From Tenodera sinensis (Eukaryota; Arthropoda; Insecta; Mantodea; Mantidae), in contig CM060966.1 of the NCBI GenBank assembly GCA_030765045.1, positions 64,646,921-64,710,920 of the forward strand: DNA of 64,000 nucleotides, in the 5' to 3' direction. Shown in pieces: positions 21,958-32,509 of this stretch. The notes under the pieces are model-generated. The model saw only the letters and a list, made by a program, of their open reading frames with translations. It was not told the DNA's origin and searched no databases. A program made the position numbers and the translations under genes. The number at the start of each line of letters is the position of its first letter. Position 1 is the first letter of the stretch.

Positions 21958-24900
21958 GACGGGCGGACGGGCGGACGGGCGGACGGGCGGACGGGCGGAC
22001 GGGCGGACGGGCGGACGGGCGGACGGGCGGACGGGCGGACGGGCGGACGGGCGGACGGGCGGACGGGCGGACGGGCGGACGGGCGGACGGGCGGACGGGC
22101 GGACGGGCGGACGGGCGGACGGGCGGACGGGCGGACGGGCGGACGGGCGGACGGGCGGACGGGCGGACGGGCGGACGGGCGGACGGGCGGACGGGCGGAC
22201 GGGCGGACGGGCGGACGGGCGGACGGGCGGACGGGCGGACGGGCGGACGGGCGGACGGGCGGACGGGGCGGACGGGCGGACGGGCGGACGGGCGGACGGG
22301 CGGACGGGCGGACGGGCGGACGGGCGGACGGGCGGACGGGCGGACGGGCGGACGGGCGGACGGGCGGACGGGCGGACGGGCGGACGGGCGGACGGGCGGA
22401 CGGGCGGACGGGCGGACGGGCGGACGGGCGGACGGGCGGACGGGCGGACGGGCGGACGGGCGGACGGGCGGACGGGCGGACGGGCGGACGGGCGGACGGG
22501 CGGACGGGCGGACGGGCGGACGGGCGGACGGGCGGACGGGCGGACGGGCGGACGGGCGGACGGGCGGACGGGCGGACGGGCGGACGGGCGGACGGGCGGA
22601 CGGGCGGACGGGCGGACGGGCGGACGGGCGGACGGGCGGACGGGCGGACGGGCGGACGGGCGGACGGGCGGACGGGCGGACGGGCGGACGGGCGGACGGG
22701 CGGACGGGCGGACGGGCGGACGGGCGGACGGGCGGACGGGCGGACGGGCGGACGGGCGGACGGGCGGACGGGCGGACGGGCGGACGGGCGGACGGGCGGA
22801 CGGGCGGACGGGCGGACGGGCGGACGGGCGGACGGGCGGACGGGCGGACGGGCGGACGGGCGGACGGGCGGACGGGCGGACGGGCGGACGGGCGGACGGG
22901 CGGACGGGCGGACGGGCGGACGGGCGGACGGGCGGACGGGCGGACGGGCGGACGGGCGGACGGGCGGACGGGCGGACGGGCGGACGGGCGGACGGGCGGA
23001 CGGGCGGACGGGCGGACGGGCGGACGGGCGGACGGGCGGACGGGCGGACGGGCGGACGGGCGGACGGGCGGACGGCGGACGGGCGGACGGGCGGACGGGC
23101 GGACGGGCGGACGGGCGGACGGGCGGACGGGCGGACGGGCGGACGGGCGGACGGGCGGACGGGCGGACGGGCGGACGGGCGGACGGGCGGACGGGCGGAC
23201 GGGCGGACGGGCGGACGGGCGGACGGGCGGACGGGCGGACGGGCGGACGGGCGGACGGGCGGACGGGCGGACGGGCGGACGGGCGGACGGGCGGACGGGC
23301 GGACGGGCGGACGGGCGGACGGGCGGACGGGCGGACGGGCGGACGGGCGGACGGGCGGACGGGCGGACGGGCGGACGGGCGGACGGGCGGACGGGCGGAC
23401 GGGCGGACGGGCGGACGGGCGGACGGGCGGACGGGCGGACGGGCGGACGGGCGGACGGGCGGACGGGCGGACGGGCGGACGGGCGGACGGGCGGACGGGC
23501 GGACGGGCGGACGGGCGGACGGGCGGACGGGCGGACGGGCGGACGGGCGGACGGGCGGACGGGCGGACGGGCGGACGGGCGGACGGGCGGACGGGCGGAC
23601 GGGCGGACGGGCGGACGGGCGGACGGGCGGACGGGCGGACGGGCGGACGGGCGGACGGGCGGACGGGCGGACGGGCGGACGGGCGGACGGGCGGACGGGC
23701 GGACGGGCGGACGGGCGGACGGGCGGACGGGCGGACGGGCGGACGGGCGGACGGGCGGACGGGCGGACGGGCGGACGGGCGGACGGGCGGACGGGCGGAC
23801 GGGCGGACGGGCGGACGGGCGGACGGGCGGACGGGCGGACGGGCGGACGGGCGGACGGGCGGACGGGCGGACGGGCGGACGGGCGGACGGGCGGACGGGC
23901 GGACGGGCGGACGGGCGGACGGGCGGACGGGCGGACGGGCGGACGGGCGGACGGGCGGACGGGCGGACGGGCGGACGGGCGGACGGGCGGACGGGCGGAC
24001 GGGCGGACGGGCGGACGGGCGGACGGGCGGACGGGCGGACGGGCGGACGGGCGGACGGGCGGACGGGCGGACGGGCGGACGGGCGGACGGGCGGACGGGC
24101 GGACGGGCGGACGGGCGGACGGGCGGACGGGCGGACGGGCGGACGGGCGGACGGGCGGACGGGCGGACGGGCGGACGGGCGGACGGGCGGACGGGCGGAC
24201 GGGCGGACGGGCGGACGGGCGGACGGGCGGACGGGCGGACGGGCGGACGGGCGGACGGGCGGACGGGCGGACGGGCGGACGGGCGGACGGGCGGACGGGC
24301 GGACGGGCGGACGGGCGGACGGGCGGACGGGCGGACGGGCGGACGGGCGGACGGGCGGACGGGCGGACGGGCGGACGGGCGGACGGGCGGACGGGCGGAC
24401 GGGCGGACGGGCGGACGGGCGGACGGGCGGACGGGCGGACGGGCGGACGGGCGGACGGGCGGACGGGCGGACGGGCGGACGGCGGGCGGACGGGCGGACG
24501 GGCGGACGGGCGGACGGGCGGACGGGCGGACGGGCGGACGGGCGGACGGGCGGACGGGCGGACGGGCGGACGGGCGGACGGGCGGACGGGCGGACGGGCG
24601 GACGGGCGGACGGGCGGACGGGCGGACGGGCGGACGGGCGGACGGGCGGACGGGCGGACGGGCGGACGGGCGGACGGGCGGACGGGCGGACGGGCGGACG
24701 GGCGGACGGGCGGACGGGCGGACGGGCGGACGGGCGGACGGGCGGACGGGCGGACGGGCGGACGGGCGGACGGGCGGACGGGCGGACGGGCGGACGGGCG
24801 GACGGGCGGACGGGCGGACGGGCGGACGGGCGGACGGGCGGACGGGCGGACGGGCGGACGGGCGGACGGGCGGACGGGCGGACGGGCGGACGGGCGGACG

Positions 24901-25360
24901 GGCGGACGGGCGGACGGGCGGACGGGCGGACGGGCGGACGGGCGGACGGGCGGACGGGCGGACGGGCGGACGGGCGGACGGGCGGACGGGCGGACGGGCG
25001 GACGGGCGGACGGGCGGACGGGCGGACGGGCGGACGGGCGGACGGGCGGACGGGCGGACGGGCGGACGGGCGGACGGGCGGACGGGCGGACGGGCGGACG
25101 GGCGGACGGGCGGACGGGCGGACGGGCGGACGGGCGGACGGGCGGACGGGCGGACGGGCGGACGGGCGGACGGGCGGACGGGCGGACGGGCGGACGGGCG
25201 GACGGGCGGACGGGCGGACGGGCGGACGGGCGGACGGGCGGACGGGCGGACGGGCGGACGGGCGGACGGGCGGACGGGCGGACGGGCGGACGGGCGGACG
25301 GGCGGACGGGCGGACGGGCGGACGGGCGGACGGGCGGACGGGCGGACGGGCGGACGGGCG
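21958..25360 (+). repeat. Block 3: (GGGCGGAC)n, 3.4 kb, CpG-dense
   Basis: About 425 units with two CpG per 8 bp. Slips occur at about 22264 (extra G), 23073 and 24481 (G lost). Its length is strikingly close to that of block 1. Confidence 0.95.
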
Positions 25361-26102
25361 GATGGGCGGATGGGCGGATGGGCGGATGGGCGGATGGGCG
25401 GATGGGCGGATGGGCGGATGGGCGGATGGGCGGATGGGCGGATGGGCGGATGGGCGGATGGGCGGATGGGCGGATGGGCGGATGGGCGGATGGGCGGATG
25501 GGCGGATGGGCGGATGGGCGGATGGGCGGATGGGCGGATGGGCGGATGGGCGGATGGGCGGATGGGCGGATGGGCGGATGGGCGGATGGGCGGATGGGCG
25601 GATGGGCGGATGGGCGGATGGGCGGATGGGCGGATGGGCGGATGGGCGGATGGGCGGATGGGCGGATGGGCGGATGGGCGGATGGGCGGATGGGCGGATG
25701 GGCGGATGGGCGGATGGGCGGATGGGCGGATGGGCGGATGGGCGGATGGGCGGATGGGCGGATGGGCGGATGGGCGGATGGGCGGATGGGCGGATGGGCG
25801 GATGGGCGGATGGGCGGATGGGCGGATGGGCGGATGGGCGGATGGGCGGATGGGCGGATGGGCGGATGGGCGGATGGGCGGATGGGCGGATGGGCGGATG
25901 GGCGGATGGGCGGATGGGCGGATGGGCGGATGGGCGGATGGGCGGAGTGACGGAGGGACGGAGGGACGGAGGGACGGAGGGACGGAGGGACGGAGGGACG
26001 GAGGGACGGAGGGACGGTGGGACGGATGGACGGATGGCGGGAGGGAGGGAGGGACGGACGGACGGACGGACGGAGGGACCAACGGACGGATGGAGCACGG
26101 AC
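25361..26102 (+). repeat. Block 4: (GGGCGGAT)n and degenerate right edge
   Basis: (GGGCGGAT)n to about 25946, differing from block 3 by one CpG to TpG-type C to T change fixed in all units. Then GGACGGAG units, a GGGA run and pure GGAC units to 26102. Confidence 0.93.
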
Positions 26103-26334
26103 GTCCTTTGCGGATGATAAGGAGTTGTATGTTTAAGTTTCACACCACAAAGTTCTGAAAGTTTCTTGAAAAGTGACTTTCAAGTTGTCTTCCTTGGTCT
26201 GTAATTAAAGAGCTTGGAACTCCAAAACGAGCTATCCAGTGATCATAAAATTATTTTGCCACTGTTTCAGCTGTGATGTTTTGGACTGGTATAGCTTCCA
26301 TCCATTTAGTGTAGCTATCTATTCAAGTGAGACA
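26103..26334 (-). pseudogene. Gypsy-2 integrase core, C-terminal part
   Basis: Reverse-strand translation gives recognisable integrase core motifs: KWMEAIPVQNITAETVAK, WIARFGVPS, TDQGRQLES and KLKHTTPYHPQ (the second catalytic Asp lies in TDQG). At least one stop and two frame changes are present. The sequence breaks off right after the HPQ motif, where the GGAC minisatellite begins. It continues the integrase start found at 28942-29265; both halves end in GAGACA on the + strand, the target duplication of the LINE between them. Confidence 0.85.
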
Positions 26335-27565
26335 TAAAAAAAAATAAAAATAAAAATAAAAATCTGCATACTGGACCCCGGCACCTAATTTCTTAAACCG
26401 GGGTCAATATTCAGATCTTTATCATTTTATTACAAATATAAAACAAATATACACTTTACAAAATTTACAGATTAACAAAATAAAATAAAAATAAAATAAT
26501 TTAAAACACAACATTTTAACATCCTAAAACCACACCTCTTCTAACTAAAATTAAGAGAGAAAAAAAAAACCAATAAATTACCAAAATAAAATCTAAAAAT
26601 TTCCATCTCATCCCTAATCATACCTATTCAAAACTTTTATAAATTTAATAAAAAATCTATAAAAATTTTAAAAAATCACCTCTTTAAACACAAGCTCTTA
26701 TAAATTATAAAATAACTTATAAGAACCTTAACTTTCAAAATCAAAATTTATAAAATAAAAAAAAAAACAAAAAATTTTAAATAAAATATTACTGGTATCC
26801 AGTAATAAAATAAATAACTGGTAACCAGTTACTACTAAATCTACAAATATAAAAATCCATAACAAAACAAAATATGACCGCCGGAATCCGGCGGCCATCT
26901 TGGTACTGGTACCCAGCACCAAAACTCCTTTACTCCACACTACAACTCAATTACACTCATGCATAATTATATAATAAACAATAATCAAAGTAACTATTGA
27001 ACATAATCAAATTACACATTTAAAAATATACACATAAACATCATACAACACAAACATTACAACATTCAAAATCTTCAGAACCTCAATTAAATAACTCAAA
27101 AATACAAATTATCTTCAGACCTCCAAAATAAACAACAAATCCTTCAAATTTCTTAATCTCAGACCTCCAAAATAAACAACAAATCCTTCAAATTTCTTAA
27201 TCTACTAAAGCTTTAAAACATTTGAGTTTATTTAATAAAATAAAATATTGCATTAAATTTAAATCAAATATTAAAATTTCAAATTCAGATTTATATATTA
27301 AATATTACAAAAAATTTTTGATCCCTAAATTTAGAAAGCATTTGAAACTATTTAAACTCTATACTACAACACAAATACACTCGTACATAATTATATAAAA
27401 TGGGAGACATAATAATCAAAATGACAATTAAATATAAACAAAATTGCACATATTTAAGATAATACACTAAAACATCATCTAACATAAAAATACAACATTT
27501 AAACATTTTCAAAACCTCATTTTCATAAAAATTTCAAACATTTCTTTATTGTCAGTATTTATATC
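26335..27565 (-). other. 3' UTR of the R1-like LINE with duplications and short palindromes
   Basis: About 1.2 kb, very AT-rich, noncoding. It contains an exact 44-bp tandem duplication (27116-27159 and 27160-27203), a looser repeat of about 26935-27115 at about 27360-27535, and three inverted repeats with 8-bp arms (26788-26806, 26815-26831, 26878-26894). Confidence 0.75.
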
Positions 27566-28941
27566 TTATTGGTCATCTTGTGTATCAGATAAACCAATAT
27601 CAATGTTATTTCTGTGCTGTTGATTTTGTATCCTCTCGGGTCGTCTTATTAATGGGTCCTGATGTTGAATATTTATTTGCCTTGGCAGAGTTTTGGTCTC
27701 GATGGCAGATTTGCTGATGGTATTAGCCATTGTCTCTAGGTGGTGGAGTAAATCCTTATCCCTTACGATGTTGCAGATTTGGTGTCCTTGTAATGGTGTC
27801 CGATGTTCTTCTGTCAGGTGTGCATATTTTGGACATTCAAAGAAAACATGTTCAGGAGTGTCTTGGATATTGCATATATCACATATATCGGTTAATTGTT
27901 TATTAATCTTTAGCCAGTAGGTTCCATACGGGCCGTGCCCGGTTAGGAAATGTATTATACCTTTTGTATAATTAAAACTTTTATACTTCTTTTGTAATCT
28001 TTCTCTAATGTTACCGAAAATTGAGTAAGTTCTCCTGCCTTCTTCTATTAAATCCCACTCTTCTTGCCAGATTTATAATAGTTTATTTTTGACGTCTCGT
28101 TTCTTGTAATAAAAACCATCCATTATTTCAAAAACTTTTCCTTGATCTCCTTTTTTCATCCAAAAGCATGCACCCCTGTATCGTAGGGTAAGGTCAATAG
28201 GCCAAATTCCCAGGATAACTAGCAAAGCCATGGTTGGTGTTGTGTTCACTGCTCCTGTAAATCGGAGTAGGATCTTCCTCTGTGATCTTCTCAGTAAGGT
28301 CTTGACTGTGGTAAGCTTGGCTCTGTGCGCCCACGTTGATGCTGCATAGGTCACTATGGCTCCAAATATGCTCGTATGGTAGGTGGTTATGGTGTTCAAG
28401 GGAATTTTGAAATCAAATTGTGCTAAACGGGAAAGTTTCAGCATTACTTTTTCTGCTTTAACCCTCACATAATCAGTATGAAATTTGAAATTTAATCTTT
28501 CGTCCAGAAATATGCCCAGATATTTTACTTGTATTGAACGTTTAATATGGTTATTTTCAAATTTAATAATGGGGTCTCGCTTAAATGAGCCTTTAAGTAT
28601 CATATATGTAGATTTCGCTGATGAAATCTTCATCTTAGCAACCTGGCACCAATTGGATAGCTCTATTAACAATTTGTTGGCCTTTTCTTCCAAAATATTC
28701 CTAGTTCTTCCCTCTACCAAAAAGACTACATCATCTGCATATGCCACTACCCTAAGACAGATATTTATACGAGTAATTTGTTCTAATAATGTTTCCAAAA
28801 TTATGTCCCAAAAAGTGGGCCCGAGAATCGAACCCTGGGGGCATCCCTTGGTGATGTCTTTTGAAATGATTTGGTTCACACCAACAAGTTGTACTTTTCT
28901 ATTTCTACAGTAATCTTCTAAAATGTTATACAAAGTTCTGG
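27566..28941 (-). pseudogene. R1-like LINE ORF2, RT C-terminal half and zinc knuckle
   Basis: The frame starts just upstream of the catalytic region (LYNILEDYCRNRKVQ), with CPQGSILGPTFWD, YADDVVFLV, VKYLGIFLDERLNF and the R1-type thumb. A nonsense TAA (28073-28075) interrupts the frame, which then continues without shift to a stop at 27566-27568. The downstream part holds HFLTGHGPYGTYWLK and a C-X2-C...H...C knuckle (CDICNIQDTPEHVFFEC). Endonuclease and N-terminal RT are missing by 5' truncation. No RNase H follows the RT, unlike the Waldo-like copies at 1-13.7 kb. Non-functional. Confidence 0.85.
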
Positions 28942-30605
28942 GAGACAGTAGAGATAGCCATCTGAAGGTGGAAGTGGACCAATAATATCAACATGAATGG
29001 TACTGGATCGCTCACCTGCTTCTTTGAAAGTGCTGATTGGTGATTTGGTGTGTTTTGTTATTTTACTCTTTTGACATGTCAGGCAAGCTTGAGTCCATTC
29101 TTTTACATCTTTTTTAATGTTGGGCCAAATAAACTTAGAGGTCATTAGTACTACAGTTGATATGATTCCAGGATGTGCTAAATGATGAATTTGAAGAAAG
29201 AACTGCTTATGAAATTCTTTTGGAATATAAGGCCTTATGTTATTGGTTGAAACATCACACCACAATGTTTTTTTCAGATGGTAATGGATAACTTTTGAAC
29301 TTTAAATTGGGATTTACTTCTTGAAGTTGTTTCAGTTTCTTGTCTTGTTGTTGGCCGTCAGCAACTGCATCATAATCGATGACAGAGACGGACTCTAAAC
29401 GCGACAAGTTGTCTGCAACTATGTTGTCTTTGCCACTAATGTGCTGAATGTTTGTTGTAAATTGAGAAATATATTGTAAATGCCGCAGTTGTGTTGGGGA
29501 TGCTTTCTCATTCTTTTGCTTGAATGCAAACATAAGTGGTTTATGATCCGTATATATTATAAAATCTTTTCCTTCAAGAAAATGTTTAAATTGTTTGACA
29601 GAGAGATAGATTCCTAGCATTTTTCTATCATAGGTGCTGTATGCTCTCTGTGCCGTGTTTAGTTTCTTTGAACAGAAGGCGATAACCCATCGCCTTCTAT
29701 TCAAAGATATTGTTGTAGAACACTTCCAACTGCAAAGTCACCCGCATCTACCACTAATGCTAATTTAAATTTTGGATCTGGAAATGTTAATATTGCTGCA
29801 TTAGCTAAGTCTTGTTTACATTTCTCAAATTGTTGAATAGTTTCAGGAGTTCAATTTTTCGTTTATCTTTCTTTTTTGCGCCTTTCAGGTAGTTGTGTAG
29901 CATAGCCTGTGATTCTGCTGCATTTTTAAGATACCGTCGATAGAAATTAACAGTGTCTAAGAACAAACGAAGATCATGAATTGTTTCTGGTAGCTTGTAG
30001 TCAAGAATCACTTTCACTTTCTCTGGTAGACGTCTGGAACCTTCACTGGTGATCAAATGTCCTAAAAATTCCAGTTGTTCTACACCAAATACTGATTTAG
30101 AGACGTTTAAGTGGAGTCCAAATTTATTAAGTCTTTCAAATACCATCTTGAGATGTTCACGATGTATTTCATTAGATTCTGAGGCAATCAGACAATCATC
30201 AATATATGGAAAGACAAAGTCTAATCCTCTAAGTACTTCATTAATGAAGCGTTGGAAACTGCTTGGTGCATTTCTAAGTCCAAATGGCATTACGTTAAAT
30301 TCATACAATCCAAATGGAGTTATTATTGCTGTTTTTGGCTTATCTTCTTCCGCTACTGGAATCTGGAAGTATGCCTTGAAGAGATCAATTTTACTAAATA
30401 CCTTTTTTCCTCTTAATATATGTTGAAAATCTTCAATCCGAGGCATTGGGTATCGATCAGGGATAGTTTGAGCATTCAGCCGTCTATAGTCACCACATGG
30501 TCGGAAAGTTCCATCTTTCTTTGGGACTATATGCAGGGGACTAGCCCATTGAGATTTTGATGGCCGAATAATTCCATTATCTTGCATGAACTGCAAGATT
30601 TTCTA
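28942..30605 (-). pseudogene. Gypsy-2 pol: RT, RNase H, integrase N-terminus
   Basis: RT segment 30596-29805 with PKKDGTFRPCGDYRRLN, FSKIDLFKAYFQIPV and YIDD, so the catalytic Asp residues are intact. Its N-terminal palm start, protease and gag are absent. RNase H at about 29255-29800 (AFCSKKLN, IIYTDHKPL, HISGKDNIVADNLSR) sits in other frames. The integrase zinc domain (HH...CLTC) and core start (HVDIIGPLP, first catalytic Asp) end at the LINE insertion. Frame changes near 29860, 29705 and 29260 show decay. Confidence 0.87.
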
Positions 30606-32337
30606 TAACTATAAATCTGATGTATCAACCATCAAAATTAAGGGTAAATTTGAGAATGGATGAGCCAGAAGTGCTGAATTTGCTAGGCTGTCTTTTAGGC
30701 GATCAAAAGCTTGTCGGAGACTTTGGGTCCACTCAATCTTTCTGTTATCATTCTTTTTAGCACCATGAAGAAGGTTACAAAGTTCGGCTTGTTTGCTCGC
30801 CGAGTCTGGGAGTGCTTTTCTATAAAAATTAATGAGGCCAAGAAATCTACGCAGTTCCTTAATTGTAGCAGGTAGCGGATAGTTGACAATGATTTTCACT
30901 CATTCAGGTAGTGGAGTAATTCCTTTTTCAGATATCACATATCCCAGGAATGGTACTTCTGTGGAACTGAAAATACATTTGCTCAAGTTAATTCTAATGT
31001 TGAATTTACTCAAGCGCTCAAATAGCAAATGAAGGTGTTTCTTGTGCTCTGCTTCATCTTGTGATGCTACTAGGATGTCATCTATGTAGCAGTAGACGAA
31101 CTCGAAGTCTCTCAGTATTGTGTCCATGTACCGTTGGAAAGTCTGGGCTGCATTTCTAAGTCCGAATGGAATACGTAAGAATTCGAACAACCCGAATGGA
31201 GTTATCACTGCTGTTTTGGCTATATCATCTGGATGTACAGGCATGTGGTGATAGGATCTGACGAGATTTATCTTTGAAAATATACGTTTCCCATCCAATT
31301 GGCTGTTGAAATCTTGAAGATTAGGTATAGGGTATCTTTCTGGCTTCTTGATGTTGTTGAGAGCTCGGTAGTCTCCACAAGGCCTCCAGGAACCATCTTT
31401 CTTTGGTACTAAATGGAGGGGACTCGCCCAAGCACTCTTTGACGGTTGGCAGATTCCCATGTTAATCATCTGCTGGAACTCTGCTTTGGCTGTCCTCAGT
31501 TTGTCTGGAGGTAACCGTCGTGCTCGTGTCGCTACCGGATGTCCCTCAGTGATAACGGTATGATAAAAGGTTGTATCTTGAATGTTGAAATGAAAATTTT
31601 CATGAAGTAAGTTGGGAAATCTTTTTAGAATGTCGGCATGTTTATGGCCTAGTGGGATAACTCGAACTGATTCTATGCCTGATACCTGAATCATTGTGCC
31701 AAATGTTGCTGAGGTCATGGAATCAATGAGTTGCCTGTTCTTTAGATCTACTAAAAGATTGTAATGGTGAATGAAATCTGCTCCAATGATTGGGGATTGT
31801 ACGTCTACAATCACGAAGTTCCATGTAAAATTTCGCCGTAGACCAAGGTTGAGTCCTAATAAGCGCTCTCCATAAGTATTTATACAGGTGCCGCTTGCTG
31901 CGTAAAGTTTACGTTCTACTTTCTTGCTACGATCGCCATCTGAAGGCTCATCACCATGTCGGCTCTGGTGTCGACTAAGTATCTGCACCCTCTGTTTCTG
32001 TCTGTAAAAAATAGGTGACGAGAAAAGTGACTTCCATCACCTGCTGCCGCTAGTTTGGAGCGTTTTGAGTTTGACTGCTTTGTAGAATGCTGGGAGGTTG
32101 GTGGTTGGTAAGAGCATGGGCTCTGACATTTCTTTGCTCTATGGCGATATTTAAAGTGATACCAACATAGTGTTCCATGAGGGTTAAAACGCTGGCCTGA
32201 TCTCGACCTATCTCGTGATCTACTTCGTGAGGATCGCGATGAAAGTGAGGTACTCCTTGAAGAGTGTGACAATGTTTTCAACTCATGGTCAACGTCAATT
32301 CCGCGATCTGTGCTTCCAGTCTTGAAATATGATCGTT
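30606..32337 (-). pseudogene. Gypsy-1 gag end, protease and RT
   Basis: The gag C-terminus is an RS-rich stretch followed by a single C-H-C-C knuckle (CWYHFKYRHRAKKCQSPC). Protease motif reads LVDTRAD, so the usual DTG is altered. A frame change near 31950 leads into the rest of protease (IIGADFI) and the RT (SWRPCGDYRALNN, FSKINLVRSYHHMPV, YIDD). The first RT catalytic Asp is Asn here. A nonsense TGA at about 30900 separates the thumb (YPLPATIKELRRFLG). The sequence stops in early RNase H. Inactive on several counts. Confidence 0.85.
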
Positions 32338-32342
32338 ACCGG

Positions 32343-32509
32343 TGTCGTAGTATAAATAACGTACACAAACAGCTAGGTCTCCATACTTAAACTCTCTTTA
32401 TTTTCACAAAAACAAAGCAAGAACAAAAACGCATCTGGTGGCGTCAACAACAACTATTTGGTTATAATCACTGACGGTAGATGTCCTCAGCTACTCTGTG
32501 TCCTCAACA
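32343..32509 (-). repeat. 3' LTR of the BEL/Pao element
   Basis: 167 bp, identical by eye to 36186-36352. On the element strand it begins TGTTGAGGAC and ends CTACGACA; it includes an AATAAA signal. The element ORF terminates about 18 bp inside this LTR. Confidence 0.95.

Larger units (their letters stand above)
17867..26102 (+). repeat. 8.2 kb GGAC-derived minisatellite, 8-bp period
   Basis: Continuous tandem array with period 8 whose variants occur in homogeneous blocks (listed separately). All units derive from the tetramer GGAC, which appears pure at 26051-26070. It interrupts a minus-strand Gypsy integrase fragment at its right edge. Open frames of more than 2700 codons on both strands are an artefact of the stop-free unit. 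Block lengths should be treated as approximate because arrays like this are hard to assemble. Confidence 0.98.
26335..28941 (-). mobile_element. 5'-truncated R1-like LINE inserted in the Gypsy-2 integrase
   Basis: Minus-strand LINE of 2.6 kb: partial ORF2 (28941-27566), a long AT-rich 3' UTR, and a tail of TTTTTA units adjoining the target. It is flanked by the direct repeat GAGACA (26329-26334 and 28942-28947 on the + strand), which also restores the integrase reading, so the insertion boundaries are firm. The RT sequence is R1-like (YADDVVFLVEG, VTYAASTWAHR, LGIWPIDLTLRYR). Confidence 0.85.
26103..30605 (-). mobile_element. Gypsy-2: 5'-truncated Gypsy/Ty3 LTR element, interrupted by a LINE
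   Basis: Minus-strand pol of a Gypsy element comprising RT (30605-29805), RNase H (about 29800-29255), integrase zinc domain and core start (29265-28942), then, beyond a 2.6 kb LINE insertion, the rest of the integrase core (26334-26103). Its left end is cut by the minisatellite; its right end meets another Gypsy RT at about 30605. No LTR of its own is visible. It has several frameshifts, so it is inactive. Confidence 0.85.

Noticed and set aside
17776..26158. Open frames of more than 2700 codons on both strands across the GGAC minisatellite
   Set aside because: The 8-bp unit contains no stop in many frames, so every phase is open. The predicted peptides are pure repeats with no start context or conserved domain.
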